Source of the DNA: Clostridia bacterium
GTDB taxonomy: Bacteria; Bacillota; Clostridia; Oscillospirales; Acutalibacteraceae
DNA: 64,000 bases
Assembly (NCBI GenBank): GCA_017410605.1
Contig: JAFQQN010000008.1
Coordinates: 49,473 to 113,472 of the forward strand
Reading direction: 5' to 3'
In this document: positions 1 to 8,756 of the stretch, piece by piece
Layout of the letters: each line of letters starts with the position of its first letter
Position numbering within the stretch: the first letter of the stretch is position 1
Notes under the pieces: generated by a model
What the model was told of the DNA's origin: nothing
Seen by the model: the letters and a program-made list of their open reading frames with translations, nothing else
The model's database searches: none
Translations under genes and position numbers: made by a program

Positions 1-1
1 C

Positions 2-583
2 GATAATATGGTGCTTTCAAAATTTTTAGGTATATGCCCCTTTCTTGGTGTTTCTAAAAAGCTTAACACTGCCTTTGCAATGAGCGTTGCAGTTATACTG
101 GTTATGCTTGTTGCAACCGCCGTTACCTACCCAATTTATGTGTTTCTTTTAATTCCTTTCGGCCTTGAATATTTACAAACAATTTGTTTTATTCTTGTAA
201 TTGCCGCACTGGTTCAGCTTATAGAAATTTTGCTGAAAAGGTTTTTGCCACCCATTTATAAGGCGCTTGGTATTTATCTTCCACTTATAACCACCAACTG
301 TGCCGTGCTTGGCATTACCCTTTTGCACTTTACCAATCAAAGAATAATTGACTATGCCGCCACCGTTCCCGGCGGTTACCAGAGCTTTAAGCTTTTTGCA
401 CTCTGCCTTTTCAATGCTTTAGGCGGCGGCTTAGGGTTTTTACTTGCAATGTTTCTTTTCTCAGGTGTTCGCCAAAAATTAGAGCGAAGCAATATCCCAA
501 AGTTTTTACAGGGTCTTCCTATTACTTTAATAGCCGCCGGTATTGTAGCCCTTTCATTCTTGGGCTTTGCCGGTATAGTTTAA
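2..583 (+). CDS. rnfA: Electron transport complex subunit RnfA (5' end cut by window)
   Basis: Integral membrane subunit of the Rnf complex, which couples ferredoxin:NAD+ oxidoreduction to ion pumping across the cytoplasmic membrane. The reading frame is already open at the first bases; the stretch DNMVLSKFLGICPFLG matches the internal RnfA segment that normally reads NNFVLSKFLGICPFLG, so the ATG at 8 is internal and the true start lies upstream of the window. About six hydrophobic helices are visible, and the NCAVLG motif of RnfA/RnfE-type subunits follows at about residue 97. rnfB follows after 12 bases, as in the usual rnf order ending A-B. Confidence 0.95.
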   Translation, partial: DNMVLSKFLGICPFLGVSKKLNTAFAMSVAVILVMLVATAVTYPIYVFLLIPFGLEYLQTICFILVIAALVQLIEILLKRFLPPIYKALGIYLPLITTNCAVLGITLLHFTNQRIIDYAATVPGGYQSFKLFALCLFNALGGGLGFLLAMFLFSGVRQKLERSNIPKFLQGLPITLIAAGIVALSFLGFAGIV

Positions 584-595
584 GGGGGTGGCTGT

Positions 596-1384
596 ATGAC
601 TCAGGTTTTAATTGCGGCTGCCATTTTAGGGGCCATTGGCCTTTTAGGCGGAGCTTTACTTGCTGTTGTATCTACCCTTTGTGACAAGGGGGACAACAAT
701 GAAAAAGCTGCTTTGGTTCGTGAGGCCTTGCCCGGTGCAAACTGCGGTGCCTGTGGTTTTGCAGGTTGTGATGCCTATGCAGAGGCCATTGCAAACGGTA
801 CCGCCGAAGCTAACCTTTGTGCCCCAGGTGGAAAAGAAACAGCCGAAAAACTTTCTAAAATTTTAGGTATTGAGGTTGTTTCTGAAGAAAAGGTTGCTAT
901 GGTTAGTTGTAACGGTTGTAGCAGTAATGTTGACACAAGGTTCAATTATGTTGGTATTAAAAGCTGTGTGGCAGCGGCGGCCGTTTTGGGCGGCCCCTCG
1001 GCTTGTGAATACGGTTGCATTGGCTTTGGCGACTGTGTTTCAGCCTGTAGCTTTAATGCAATTTCTGTAACCGACGGTTTAGCCAAAGTAGATGGTAGCC
1101 TTTGCGGTGGCTGTGGTTCTTGTGCCACCGTATGCCCTAAAGAAGTTATAAAAATTGTTCCTAAATTAAAATCCGCAAAGCTTCTTTGCAACAACCATCA
1201 AAAGGGAGCCACTGCCAAAAAGGTTTGCAAAACCGCCTGTATAGGCTGTGGACTGTGTGCTAAAAAATGTGAAAACGGTGCAATAACCGTGGAAAACTTC
1301 TTGGCGCAAATCAACCCCACTAAATGTAATGCTTGTGGCAAGTGTGTAGATGCCTGTCCGCAAAAAATTATTTCTATTTTTTAA
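596..1384 (+). CDS. rnfB: Electron transport complex subunit RnfB, iron-sulfur protein
   Basis: Peripheral iron-sulfur subunit of Rnf that receives electrons from ferredoxin. It has an N-terminal membrane anchor (residues about 3-28), the Fe-S motif GANCGACGFAGCDAY near residue 47-60, then cysteine-rich ferredoxin-type clusters: one set around CGGCGSCATVCP and a second in the C-terminal third (CIGCGLCAKKC, CNACGKCVDACP). The length of 262 residues is normal for clostridial RnfB. The ATG follows a GGGGGTGG ribosome site. It is the last gene of the operon; a strong hairpin terminator follows directly. Confidence 0.96.
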   Translation: MTQVLIAAAILGAIGLLGGALLAVVSTLCDKGDNNEKAALVREALPGANCGACGFAGCDAYAEAIANGTAEANLCAPGGKETAEKLSKILGIEVVSEEKVAMVSCNGCSSNVDTRFNYVGIKSCVAAAAVLGGPSACEYGCIGFGDCVSACSFNAISVTDGLAKVDGSLCGGCGSCATVCPKEVIKIVPKLKSAKLLCNNHQKGATAKKVCKTACIGCGLCAKKCENGAITVENFLAQINPTKCNACGKCVDACPQKIISIF

Positions 1385-1396
1385 GTATTGAACATT

Positions 1397-1434
1397 AAAA
1401 AAGGTTACTTGCTTTTTTGCAAGTAACCTTTTTT
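1397..1434. terminator. Bidirectional terminator between rnfB and the convergent gene
   Basis: Perfect stem with arms AAAAAAGGTTACTTGC and its complement, a loop of Ts, and A/T tracts on both sides. It can stop transcription from rnfB (plus) and from the convergent membrane-protein gene (minus). Confidence 0.9.
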
Positions 1435-1435
1435 G

Positions 1436-3073
1436 TTATTCTATAGCAATGACCTTTAAATTTGCATCTACTGTGGCTTTTAAAATATCCCCGACCTTTA
1501 CAAATGGTAGGCTGTGACTTACCGAAATTCCTGCGGTATATATTTTACCGTCTTCGCCCTTAATATAATAAACCGTATTTCCATCTACAACGGCAGAAGA
1601 AATGCTTACAACCGTAAGGGTTATTTTTTCAGAATCACTTAAATTGCTTTCTGCCTTATCGGTGTTAACACCATTACTTTTAAGCAGCCTGATATATTCC
1701 TTTGAGGCACCCTCAATAGTGTCAGAAACACCGACTATCTGATAGTTAGAAACCGAAACAAAGGAATAGGCCTTAACAAGTCCTGCATTATCCTTAAGGC
1801 TTATAAAATAGGAAGGTGTATCTGCAATATTCACAAGTATTGGGAAGGTTGCTTTGTACCCCTTTTCTTGAACCTTACCCTCGGCAGAGCTCATTGCCGA
1901 ATTTTCTTCGGCACCGTTTATTGTATAGCGGCGTGTTTCCTTTGTTCGAAGATTTACAAGTATAAAGCCAATGTTAGAGGCATCGTCCACCACAGAAGTG
2001 ATTCCGGTATACATCCACACATCGTCATCAAGGGCAATATAATTATATCCGTCGGTGGTTCTTACAACATTCTTCTGCCCAAAAACAGAGTTCCAAAAAC
2101 CGTTAATATAGCTTCCCCAATAGTTTGCCTGTTTGGTTAGCATTGCCGAATCGTAAACCGTATCTACCCATTTGGGAACCTCTGCAACCTTATAATTTTT
2201 CATCTCACCGGTCACAGCATCTACCATTATAATTCCCTCAATATCGCGTCCACCTAAAAAACCAATGGTATAATTATAATAAGAAACAATCCAATATGGG
2301 TGGCCGTTATCGTCTATTTCGAAGGTTACCGACTGAAACATTTTTGTAGGGAAAGCGAACCTTACGTGGCGCATTAAATCTCTGCCAAAATATTCACTTG
2401 GAAGATATTTCATACCCTTATCAAGCTTTACAAGGTCGGTTTGTTGGGTTGCCATATCTATTGAAACATAATACGGAACACCGTCACTACGGTTTCCAAG
2501 CCACTTAATAATATCGGCATACTCCAGGGGCGAAACCCTTGTTGGAATACCCTTATAGTTTATTTGGGTATAGTATGCAGAAACATTAAACTGTGAAACA
2601 AGCTCAACTACCTCGCCAATTTTTCGGCTGCCAAGTCGTGTGGCTGTATCCCTATCTACCACAGGAATCTGAGAAAGTTTAATTTCAGATATATCGCGTG
2701 AAAACTCTCTTTCCTCTACCTTTAAAAGGTTTCGGTATTTTGAGGCGTTAAATATAGGCGAAGAGGTTACAAAAATTGCACCTGCCACTAAAACTACAAC
2801 CAAAGCAATTACACCAAAAATAACCTTTCCCTTTTTGGTTTTAGGCATAGCACCTTTATTTTTCATACCCTCTATTTCTATTTTGCCGTTAGTAATATTA
2901 ATATTCTTAATAAGCTTTGTGAAGAAAAAGCTTATAAAAAACACTGCAGTTACAAAAAACAAAAAGACCCAAAAATCCTTAGATTTTATATTAATTGCAG
3001 GAAGTGTTATATAATAACCCAACCCTGATAAAACCAAAGTAATTATGGTAGAAATACTAATTCTTTTAAACAT
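1436..3073 (-). CDS. Large membrane-anchored protein of unknown function
   Basis: I do not recognise this 545-residue protein. Three hydrophobic segments are visible near the N-terminus (residues about 8-28, 34-53 and 86-107), separated by a short basic cytoplasmic loop. About 430 residues predicted to be outside the membrane follow. Within that part, the stretch around HPYWIVSYYN and IIMVDAVTGEMKNY resembles the YW...VDA.TGE pattern of PepSY-type domains, which is only a weak hint. No catalytic motif is obvious. The gene is convergent with rnfB and divergent from sleB; the AGGAGGC ribosome site sits just before the ATG. It appears to be a single-gene unit. Confidence 0.8.
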   Translation of the reverse strand: MFKRISISTIITLVLSGLGYYITLPAINIKSKDFWVFLFFVTAVFFISFFFTKLIKNINITNGKIEIEGMKNKGAMPKTKKGKVIFGVIALVVVLVAGAIFVTSSPIFNASKYRNLLKVEEREFSRDISEIKLSQIPVVDRDTATRLGSRKIGEVVELVSQFNVSAYYTQINYKGIPTRVSPLEYADIIKWLGNRSDGVPYYVSIDMATQQTDLVKLDKGMKYLPSEYFGRDLMRHVRFAFPTKMFQSVTFEIDDNGHPYWIVSYYNYTIGFLGGRDIEGIIMVDAVTGEMKNYKVAEVPKWVDTVYDSAMLTKQANYWGSYINGFWNSVFGQKNVVRTTDGYNYIALDDDVWMYTGITSVVDDASNIGFILVNLRTKETRRYTINGAEENSAMSSAEGKVQEKGYKATFPILVNIADTPSYFISLKDNAGLVKAYSFVSVSNYQIVGVSDTIEGASKEYIRLLKSNGVNTDKAESNLSDSEKITLTVVSISSAVVDGNTVYYIKGEDGKIYTAGISVSHSLPFVKVGDILKATVDANLKVIAIE

Positions 3074-3178
3074 AAATAAGCCTCCTTTAAATTTATTTTA
3101 ACACAATTTTTTTCCATTTCAACATATTTTTAATATTTTTTAAGCTTTTGGGGAAACTTTCAACAAAGGAGTATTTTT

Positions 3179-3841
3179 ATGAACAAAAACAAGCTTTTTA
3201 TTTACATTGCAATATTTGTTATAACCTTTACAATTATTATAGGCACCCTTTCTGCCTCTGCCCTTTCAAAAATGGGGTCGAGAGGAAATGAGGTCAGAAA
3301 TATTCAAACACGCCTTAAAAGCTGGGGCTACTATAAAGGTGAAATAGACGGTATTTACGGAACGCAAACCAAAAACGCTGTAATTGCCTTTCAAAAAAAT
3401 AATGGGCTAACCGCCGATGGAATTGCAGGACCAAAAACCCTAGAAAAAATAGGTCTTCCCACTAACACCTCAAACAGCGGCGGATATTCTACAGCAGAAT
3501 ATAACCTTTTAGCCAGGCTAATTTCGGCCGAGGCAAGGGGTGAGCCTTATATAGGTCAGGTGGCTGTAGGCGCCGTTGTTTTGAACCGCGTTGAGCACCC
3601 CTCTTTTCCCACTTCTCTTTCAGGGGTAATTTATCAAAATGGGGCATTTAGCTGTCTTTATGACGGGCAGTTTGACAAACCTGTTGCCGACAGCGCCTAT
3701 AAAGCCGCCAGAGATGCTTTAAACGGAATGGACCCAAGCGGCGGTGCGATATATTACTTTAATCCCGCCACCGCCACAAATGGTTGGATATGGTCGCGCC
3801 CATATATTACTACAATAGGGAAACACAGATTTTGTAAATAA
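3179..3841 (+). CDS. sleB: Spore cortex-lytic enzyme SleB
   Basis: Peptidoglycan hydrolase that degrades spore cortex during germination. The 220-residue protein has an N-terminal signal peptide or anchor (residues 1-28), a peptidoglycan-binding domain of the PG_binding_1 type (GSRGNEVRNIQTRLKSWGYY...DGIYG, about 32-90), and a C-terminal Hydrolase_2/SleB domain starting LLARLISAEARGEPYIGQVA. The Glu in SAEARGEP matches the catalytic Glu of this family. Domain order and length fit SleB; a YkvT- or CwlJ-like paralog remains possible. Ribosome site AAAGGAG precedes the ATG. A forespore-type promoter would be expected but could not be assigned. Confidence 0.9.
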   Translation: MNKNKLFIYIAIFVITFTIIIGTLSASALSKMGSRGNEVRNIQTRLKSWGYYKGEIDGIYGTQTKNAVIAFQKNNGLTADGIAGPKTLEKIGLPTNTSNSGGYSTAEYNLLARLISAEARGEPYIGQVAVGAVVLNRVEHPSFPTSLSGVIYQNGAFSCLYDGQFDKPVADSAYKAARDALNGMDPSGGAIYYFNPATATNGWIWSRPYITTIGKHRFCK

Positions 3842-3895
3842 GCCTTTAATTTTACACTTCGCTGATGTATAATAAATGCAAAGCGGGGTGTTTTT

Positions 3896-4783
3896 TTGCA
3901 TAAAGAATATGAAAACTGTAAACTTTGCCCAAGAGAATGCGAAGTTAACAGAACTATAAAAACCGGTTATTGCAACGCTACTACTGAAACCGAAATTAGC
4001 CGCGCGGCACTTCATTTTATGGAAGAGCCGGTGATTTCCGGCACTAACGGGTCGGGCACAATTTTTTTCTCACACTGTAATTTAGGGTGTATATACTGTC
4101 AGAACTTTGACATAAGCCGAAGGGGTTCTAAGGGAAGAAAAATAACCGACGGTGCTTTGGCAGAAGAAATGTTAAACCTACAAAGCCTTGGCGCTCATAA
4201 CATTAATCTCGTTACCCCTACACACTATATGCCCTCTATAAAAAACGCAATTATTCTTGCCAAAAACCAAGGCTTAAATATCCCTATTGTTTATAATACC
4301 GGCGGGTTTGAAACAGTAGATTCAATTAAAGCCCTTGACGGCCTTGTGGATATTTATTTAACAGATTTAAAATATTTCAGCCCCTATTACAGTAAGCTTT
4401 ATTCTGCCTCTGAGGATTATTTTGACTATGCCAGTGAAGCCATAGAACAAATGATTAACTCAGTAGGCAAATATGTAGTAGGCGCAAACAGTTTAATGAA
4501 AAAAGGCGTAATAATACGCCACCTAATTTTACCCGGACTTGTAAACGATACGGCGCAGATTTTAAAATACATTGCCAAAAGATGGGGCGAAAAGGTTCTT
4601 GTAAGCCTTATGAGGCAATACACCCCTATAAGCTCTTCTCTTCCCCACACGCTTACAAGAGTAATAACTAATGAGGAATATAACACCGCCTGTGAGCTTT
4701 TTGAGGTTTTAGGACTTGAGGGTTTTGTTCAACAAGCCGAATCGGTAGGCAAAGACAAAATTCCCTCCTGGGATAAACCCTAG
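3896..4783 (+). CDS. Radical SAM protein, pyruvate formate-lyase activating enzyme-like
   Basis: Radical SAM enzyme with the cluster motif CNLGCIYC (C-x3-C-x2-C) about 60 residues in, preceded by an N-terminal cysteine region CKLCPRECEVNR. This layout matches the PflX/AmmeMemoRadiSam-related group of activase-like proteins rather than true PflA; the substrate is unknown. It begins with TTG at 3896, supported by a GGGGTG ribosome site five bases upstream; no ATG fits the conserved N-terminus. The gene stands alone, 54 bases after sleB, with no pyruvate formate-lyase gene nearby, so an activase role for a specific partner cannot be inferred. Confidence 0.85.
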   Translation: MHKEYENCKLCPRECEVNRTIKTGYCNATTETEISRAALHFMEEPVISGTNGSGTIFFSHCNLGCIYCQNFDISRRGSKGRKITDGALAEEMLNLQSLGAHNINLVTPTHYMPSIKNAIILAKNQGLNIPIVYNTGGFETVDSIKALDGLVDIYLTDLKYFSPYYSKLYSASEDYFDYASEAIEQMINSVGKYVVGANSLMKKGVIIRHLILPGLVNDTAQILKYIAKRWGEKVLVSLMRQYTPISSSLPHTLTRVITNEEYNTACELFEVLGLEGFVQQAESVGKDKIPSWDKP

Positions 4784-4802
4784 CTAAAGCATAAAATTCT
4801 TG

Positions 4803-4831
4803 TTGAAAAATCTGATTCAAGTTGTTATAAT
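4803..4831 (+). promoter_or_regulatory. Sigma-A type promoter of the DUF871 gene
   Basis: TTGAAA at 4803 and TATAAT at 4826 with a 17-base spacer, 28 bases before the ATG at 4860. Confidence 0.8.
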
Positions 4832-4859
4832 GTATATAAAATATTAATGAGGTGATAAT

Positions 4860-5954
4860 ATGAACCCACTTAGAGGTACGTCTGTATATTGCGGTATGGA
4901 TGTTGATATTGAAACAATTATAAAGCATTTAGATGATGCCCAAAAGGCAGGTATAAATGCAATATTTACTTCTCTTCAGCTTCCCGAAGCAGATGTAGAA
5001 ATAACTTTAAGGGATTTTCCCATTATGACCAAAGAGGCTCACAAACGCGGTATGGTTGTTGCCGCCGATATTGCACAGCGCACCGCCACCCGTTTTGGCA
5101 TTGATTTAAAGGATTTTAAAACACTTAAAAAATTTGGTGTTGATATTATGCGCCTTGATGCAGGTTATACCGATGAAGAAATTGTAGAGGTTACTCACAA
5201 TACCGACGGTATTTGTGTTATGATGAATGCCGACGGCACTGAAGAAATGCTAAGAAACTTTACAGAGCTTGGTGTTAATAAAGAGCAGACTCTTTTCTGC
5301 CACAACTATTATCCAATGAAATATACCGGCAAAACAAGAGCCCAGGCTAAAGCAATTAATGACCTTTTACATAAATACGGTTTTCGTGTTTCAGGCTTTC
5401 TTGCCTCTCAAACCCATCAGCGTATGGCCTGTTCAAGAGGTCTTCCCACCGTTGAGGCTCACCGTTATTTAGATGCCTTCCCCGCCGCTCAGGAAATGCA
5501 GTTATTAGGCTTTGACGATATTTTCTTTGGTGACGACCTTGCCTCTTTAGAAGAAATGCAAACAATGGTTGAGGCTTTGAGTGGCCCTGTTACCTTCAGA
5601 ATGAAGGCCCTGCTTGATGACCCGGTAATTGATTGGCTTGACGGTCACGAATTAGAACAGATTGGCAACAACCTTGATGAGATTGTTCGTTCAAGCTTTT
5701 GCGATAAAAACTCGCTTTATCCCGGAAACCCAAATGTAGGTCTCCCCGGCGCCCCTAAAAAAGGTGATGTTTTACTTTGTAAAGACACCCTTTACCGTTA
5801 TACAGGTGAAATTCAAATAGCAAGAATGGATATACCCGAAGACCCCGATATTGGTATTATCGGTCATATTATTGACAGTGATATTTCTCTGTTAGAAAAC
5901 TTTAAAACCGATGATAACTGGGGCCCGAATTTTAGATTTAAAGTGATTAAATAG
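4860..5954 (+). CDS. DUF871 family protein, MupG-like 6-phospho-N-acetylmuramidase
   Basis: The 364-residue protein is a full-length DUF871 member. It starts with the TIM-barrel strand RGTSVYCGMDVDIETI and ends with a small beta domain. Characterised members (MupG) cleave MurNAc-6-phosphate-GlcNAc disaccharides during cell-wall recycling in the cytoplasm. Acidic segments IMRLDAGYTDEE and FGDDLASLEE line the predicted barrel ends. There is no signal peptide. Unlike mupG operons there is no PTS transporter or MurQ etherase next to it, so the substrate here is uncertain. It has its own promoter and a terminator right after the stop. Ribosome site GAGGTG at 4849. Confidence 0.85.
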   Translation: MNPLRGTSVYCGMDVDIETIIKHLDDAQKAGINAIFTSLQLPEADVEITLRDFPIMTKEAHKRGMVVAADIAQRTATRFGIDLKDFKTLKKFGVDIMRLDAGYTDEEIVEVTHNTDGICVMMNADGTEEMLRNFTELGVNKEQTLFCHNYYPMKYTGKTRAQAKAINDLLHKYGFRVSGFLASQTHQRMACSRGLPTVEAHRYLDAFPAAQEMQLLGFDDIFFGDDLASLEEMQTMVEALSGPVTFRMKALLDDPVIDWLDGHELEQIGNNLDEIVRSSFCDKNSLYPGNPNVGLPGAPKKGDVLLCKDTLYRYTGEIQIARMDIPEDPDIGIIGHIIDSDISLLENFKTDDNWGPNFRFKVIK

Positions 5955-5967
5955 TGTTATATAAAGA

Positions 5968-5999
5968 AAAACAAGGCTTGGATTTCCAAGCCTTGTTTT
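5968..5999. terminator. Bidirectional terminator between the DUF871 gene and rhaA
   Basis: 14-base perfect stem AAAACAAGGCTTGG / complement with a four-base loop, A-rich on one side and T-rich on the other, between convergent genes. Confidence 0.9.
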
Positions 6000-6014
6000 G
6001 TTACAGTTAAATTA

Positions 6015-7265
6015 TTATCTCTTAGAAAGAACTTCGCTTTCGTAGGCCTTAACCTCGTCGAGCCAATCTGCGCCGACAGGAACGCCGTTTTTCTCACAGA
6101 AATAATCCCAAACTGCACCAAAAGGATAAGTTTTATATTCTTCGGTAAGGGCCAAGCGAGAGGTATAGTCGCCCTCAAGCTCTTTCTGCATTAAATTTGC
6201 AGTAGGCTCAAGCATTGCGCGAAGAAGAGCCTTTTGCATATTACGGGTACCAATAACCCAAGCAGCAATTCTGTTAATACTTGCATCGAAGAAATCGAGG
6301 CCGATATATGTACGGTCAATAAGGTTTGTACGAACAAGGTTCTGTGCAATTGCAAGAAGCTCATCATCCATTACAACAACGTGGTCACTATCCCAACGAA
6401 CGGGACGGCTTACGTGTAAAAGAAGCTTATCGGTAAATAAAAGCACAGCAGGAATTTTGTCGGAAATAACCTCTGTAGGATGGAAATGACCTGCATCTAA
6501 GCAGTACATTTTACCGCGGGAAACAGCATAACCCAAAGCAAACTCGTTAGAGCCAACGGTATAGCTTTCTGCACCAATACCGAAAACCTTGCTTTCAAGT
6601 GCGTCTTTGGTATATTTTTCATCATACTCAACCGAGAAAACCTCGTCAAGGGCGGTCATCATACGCTTTCTGGGGCCTTCTTTATCAACAGGGGTATCTT
6701 TAGAGCCGTCGGGGAACCAGTGATTGGTAACACATGTCTGGCCAAGCTCTTTACCAAAATATGCGGCAATTTTTCTTGAAGCCTTGCAGTGACGAATCCA
6801 GAAATCTCTTACCTCTTTATCCGCACTGGAGATAGTGTATCCGCTATCTGCCATAGGATGGCTAAAGCAGGTGGGGTTAAAATCTAAGCCAATGCCCATT
6901 TTCTTTGCCCACTCAACCCACTTTTCAAAGTGCTTAGGCTCTAAACAGTCAAGGTCTACCTTTTCGTCGGTATCAGCATAAATTGCGTGAAGGTTAAGCT
7001 TCTGCTTGCCGGGGATAAGTGACATAGCCTTTTCAATATCTGCACGAAGCTCTTCGGGGGTATTAGCCTTGCCGGGGTAATTACCGGTAGTCTGAATACC
7101 GCCGCTAAGCTCAATATCCTTAAAAAGGAAGCCGTTAACATCATCGCCCTGCCAACAATGCATTGATATAACTACATTTTGAAGTCTTTCTAAAACTGCA
7201 TCGGTATCTACACCGATTTTTGCGTACTGTTCTTTAGCAAGTAAATATGCTTTTTCGGTTTTCAC
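6015..7265 (-). CDS. rhaA: L-rhamnose isomerase
   Basis: Converts L-rhamnose to L-rhamnulose, the first step of rhamnose catabolism. The 416-residue length and segments such as [48 protein letters not shown] and [11 protein letters not shown] are characteristic; His, Glu and Asp residues in these segments bind the divalent metals. Translation probably starts at a GTG (7265) with a GGAAGGAG ribosome site slightly far upstream. It stands alone: no rhamnulokinase or aldolase is adjacent, so the rest of the pathway must be elsewhere. It has its own strong promoter. Confidence 0.96.
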   Translation of the reverse strand: MKTEKAYLLAKEQYAKIGVDTDAVLERLQNVVISMHCWQGDDVNGFLFKDIELSGGIQTTGNYPGKANTPEELRADIEKAMSLIPGKQKLNLHAIYADTDEKVDLDCLEPKHFEKWVEWAKKMGIGLDFNPTCFSHPMADSGYTISSADKEVRDFWIRHCKASRKIAAYFGKELGQTCVTNHWFPDGSKDTPVDKEGPRKRMMTALDEVFSVEYDEKYTKDALESKVFGIGAESYTVGSNEFALGYAVSRGKMYCLDAGHFHPTEVISDKIPAVLLFTDKLLLHVSRPVRWDSDHVVVMDDELLAIAQNLVRTNLIDRTYIGLDFFDASINRIAAWVIGTRNMQKALLRAMLEPTANLMQKELEGDYTSRLALTEEYKTYPFGAVWDYFCEKNGVPVGADWLDEVKAYESEVLSKR

Positions 7266-7300
7266 GTTAAAAACACTCCTTCCAAAATTTTGACAAACAA

Positions 7301-7329
7301 ATTATAGCATATTTTGGTTGGATTGTCTA
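7301..7329 (-). promoter_or_regulatory. Promoter of rhaA
   Basis: On the minus strand TAGACA (7329-7324) and TATAAT (7306-7301) are 17 bases apart, 36 bases before the GTG start. Confidence 0.8.
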
Positions 7330-7343
7330 TCCCGATTTTATAT

Positions 7344-8477
7344 TTATTTCATAAATTTTACTGCCGACAAAAGGGCATCTATATCGGCTACAGTATTAAA
7401 AACAGAGGGGCTTACCCTTACGGTTCCGCTTGTTACCGTGCCTAGCCTTTTATGGGCAAGAGCGGCACAATGAAGCCCCGCCCTTACGGCTATTCCCTTA
7501 TTGTTTAAATATTCTGCCACACGGGAGGAATCTTTACCTTTAACATTAAAGCTTAATACCGGCAGGCTTTTATATAGGTGTGGTTGCTCTGAATAAATTT
7601 GAACATTGGGAATTTTTTTAAGCCCCGAATACAGTCGGTCAACCAGACCCATTTCTGCCCTATACATTCTGTCCATTCCCTTTTTACTGATAAAATCTAT
7701 ACCGGCCGAAATACCCATTATACCCGGTAAATTAAGCGTTCCACTTTCCATTCTTTCGGGGTATTCCTCAGGCAGGTAGGGCAAAGCCGACTGACTACCC
7801 GTTCCCCCCTCAATAATAGGAAATGGAATATCTTTATTTGCAATAAGTATTCCTGTACCCATTGGCGCGTACATACCCTTATGAGGCGCCACGGCAAGAT
7901 AATCTATATGCATTTTTTTCATATCGATCGGAATAAGACCGGCCGACTGAGCGCCGTCAACAACAAAAAGAATTCCTTTTTCATTGCACACTTCACCAAG
8001 GGCTTCTATGGGAAAAATTTCACCAGTTACATTTGACCCGTGCATTAAAACAATTGCCCTTGTGTTTTTCTTTATAAGCCTTTTGAAAGAGCGAACGGTT
8101 GCCTCACTGTCACCGAAAATTACTTCGGCAATATCAACCTCTGCTCCCATTTTTCTAAGGGTTTCAACCGGTCGATAGACCGCATTATGCTCCATAGAAG
8201 ATATAATTATATGGTCGCCCCTGTGCATAATTCCCTTTACAACAAAATTCAAAGAATAGGTACAGGAAGGGGTAAATATTACCCTTTCGGCACCTTTGGC
8301 GGCAAAAAATGAAGCAACCTTTTTTCTCACAGAATAAACCGCCTCGGCCGCTTTTACCGAGGGCGAGTGACCTCCCCTGCCGGGATTATATGAAAGCTCG
8401 TTCAAAGTGCGGTTCACCGCAGATATAACCTCCGGGGGCTTTTTGCCGGTAGTTGCCGCATTATCCAGATATATCAT
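7344..8477 (-). CDS. Cysteine desulfurase / class V aminotransferase family protein
   Basis: PLP-dependent enzyme expected to release sulfur from cysteine as a protein persulfide. Seen: N-terminal MIYLDNAATT, cofactor lysine in APHKGMYAPMGTG (about residue 203-215), and a cysteine in RAGLHCAALAH near the C-terminus at the position of the catalytic persulfide Cys. The 377-residue protein resembles the EF2568-type subgroup more than IscS or SufS. It lies 19 bases after a DUF3343 gene, a family linked to sulfur or selenium carriers, so the two probably work together. It is last in the feoA-feoB-DUF3343 series. Confidence 0.9.
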   Translation of the reverse strand: MIYLDNAATTGKKPPEVISAVNRTLNELSYNPGRGGHSPSVKAAEAVYSVRKKVASFFAAKGAERVIFTPSCTYSLNFVVKGIMHRGDHIIISSMEHNAVYRPVETLRKMGAEVDIAEVIFGDSEATVRSFKRLIKKNTRAIVLMHGSNVTGEIFPIEALGEVCNEKGILFVVDGAQSAGLIPIDMKKMHIDYLAVAPHKGMYAPMGTGILIANKDIPFPIIEGGTGSQSALPYLPEEYPERMESGTLNLPGIMGISAGIDFISKKGMDRMYRAEMGLVDRLYSGLKKIPNVQIYSEQPHLYKSLPVLSFNVKGKDSSRVAEYLNNKGIAVRAGLHCAALAHKRLGTVTSGTVRVSPSVFNTVADIDALLSAVKFMK

Positions 8478-8496
8478 TACCCTTCCTCCACATAAA

Positions 8497-8700
8497 TTAT
8501 TTGTATTTCACACCGTTTAGCCTAAAAATTCTTTTGGCTGTTTCAAGGTCAGCATTTGTAAAAACTCCATATCCGCAACCTACACCTTGAAGATCTCCGG
8601 TAATTCTTCTTATTTCGGCATTATATCCGTTTTCTCTGAGAACATTTCTGCCCTTAATAGCATAGGTTACTGTTCCTGTTGGAATAAAAACCCCTTTCAC
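8497..8700 (-). CDS. DUF3343 protein, putative Se/S carrier-like
   Basis: 67-residue protein of the DUF3343 family. The family fold (small alpha/beta, TusA-like) usually carries a cysteine proposed to accept sulfur or selenium; here the single candidate is Cys in LQGVGCGYGV, about residue 42. The start is a GTG at 8700 with a GGGAGAG ribosome site. The gene lies between feoB and a cysteine desulfurase gene, which supports a role in handing on sulfur, but the acceptor is not known. Confidence 0.85.
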   Translation of the reverse strand: MKGVFIPTGTVTYAIKGRNVLRENGYNAEIRRITGDLQGVGCGYGVFTNADLETAKRIFRLNGVKYK

Positions 8701-8756
8701 ATAACATACTCTCCCTTCTTGTGCGGCGGCACACTATATTCTATGCTGATTTTTTA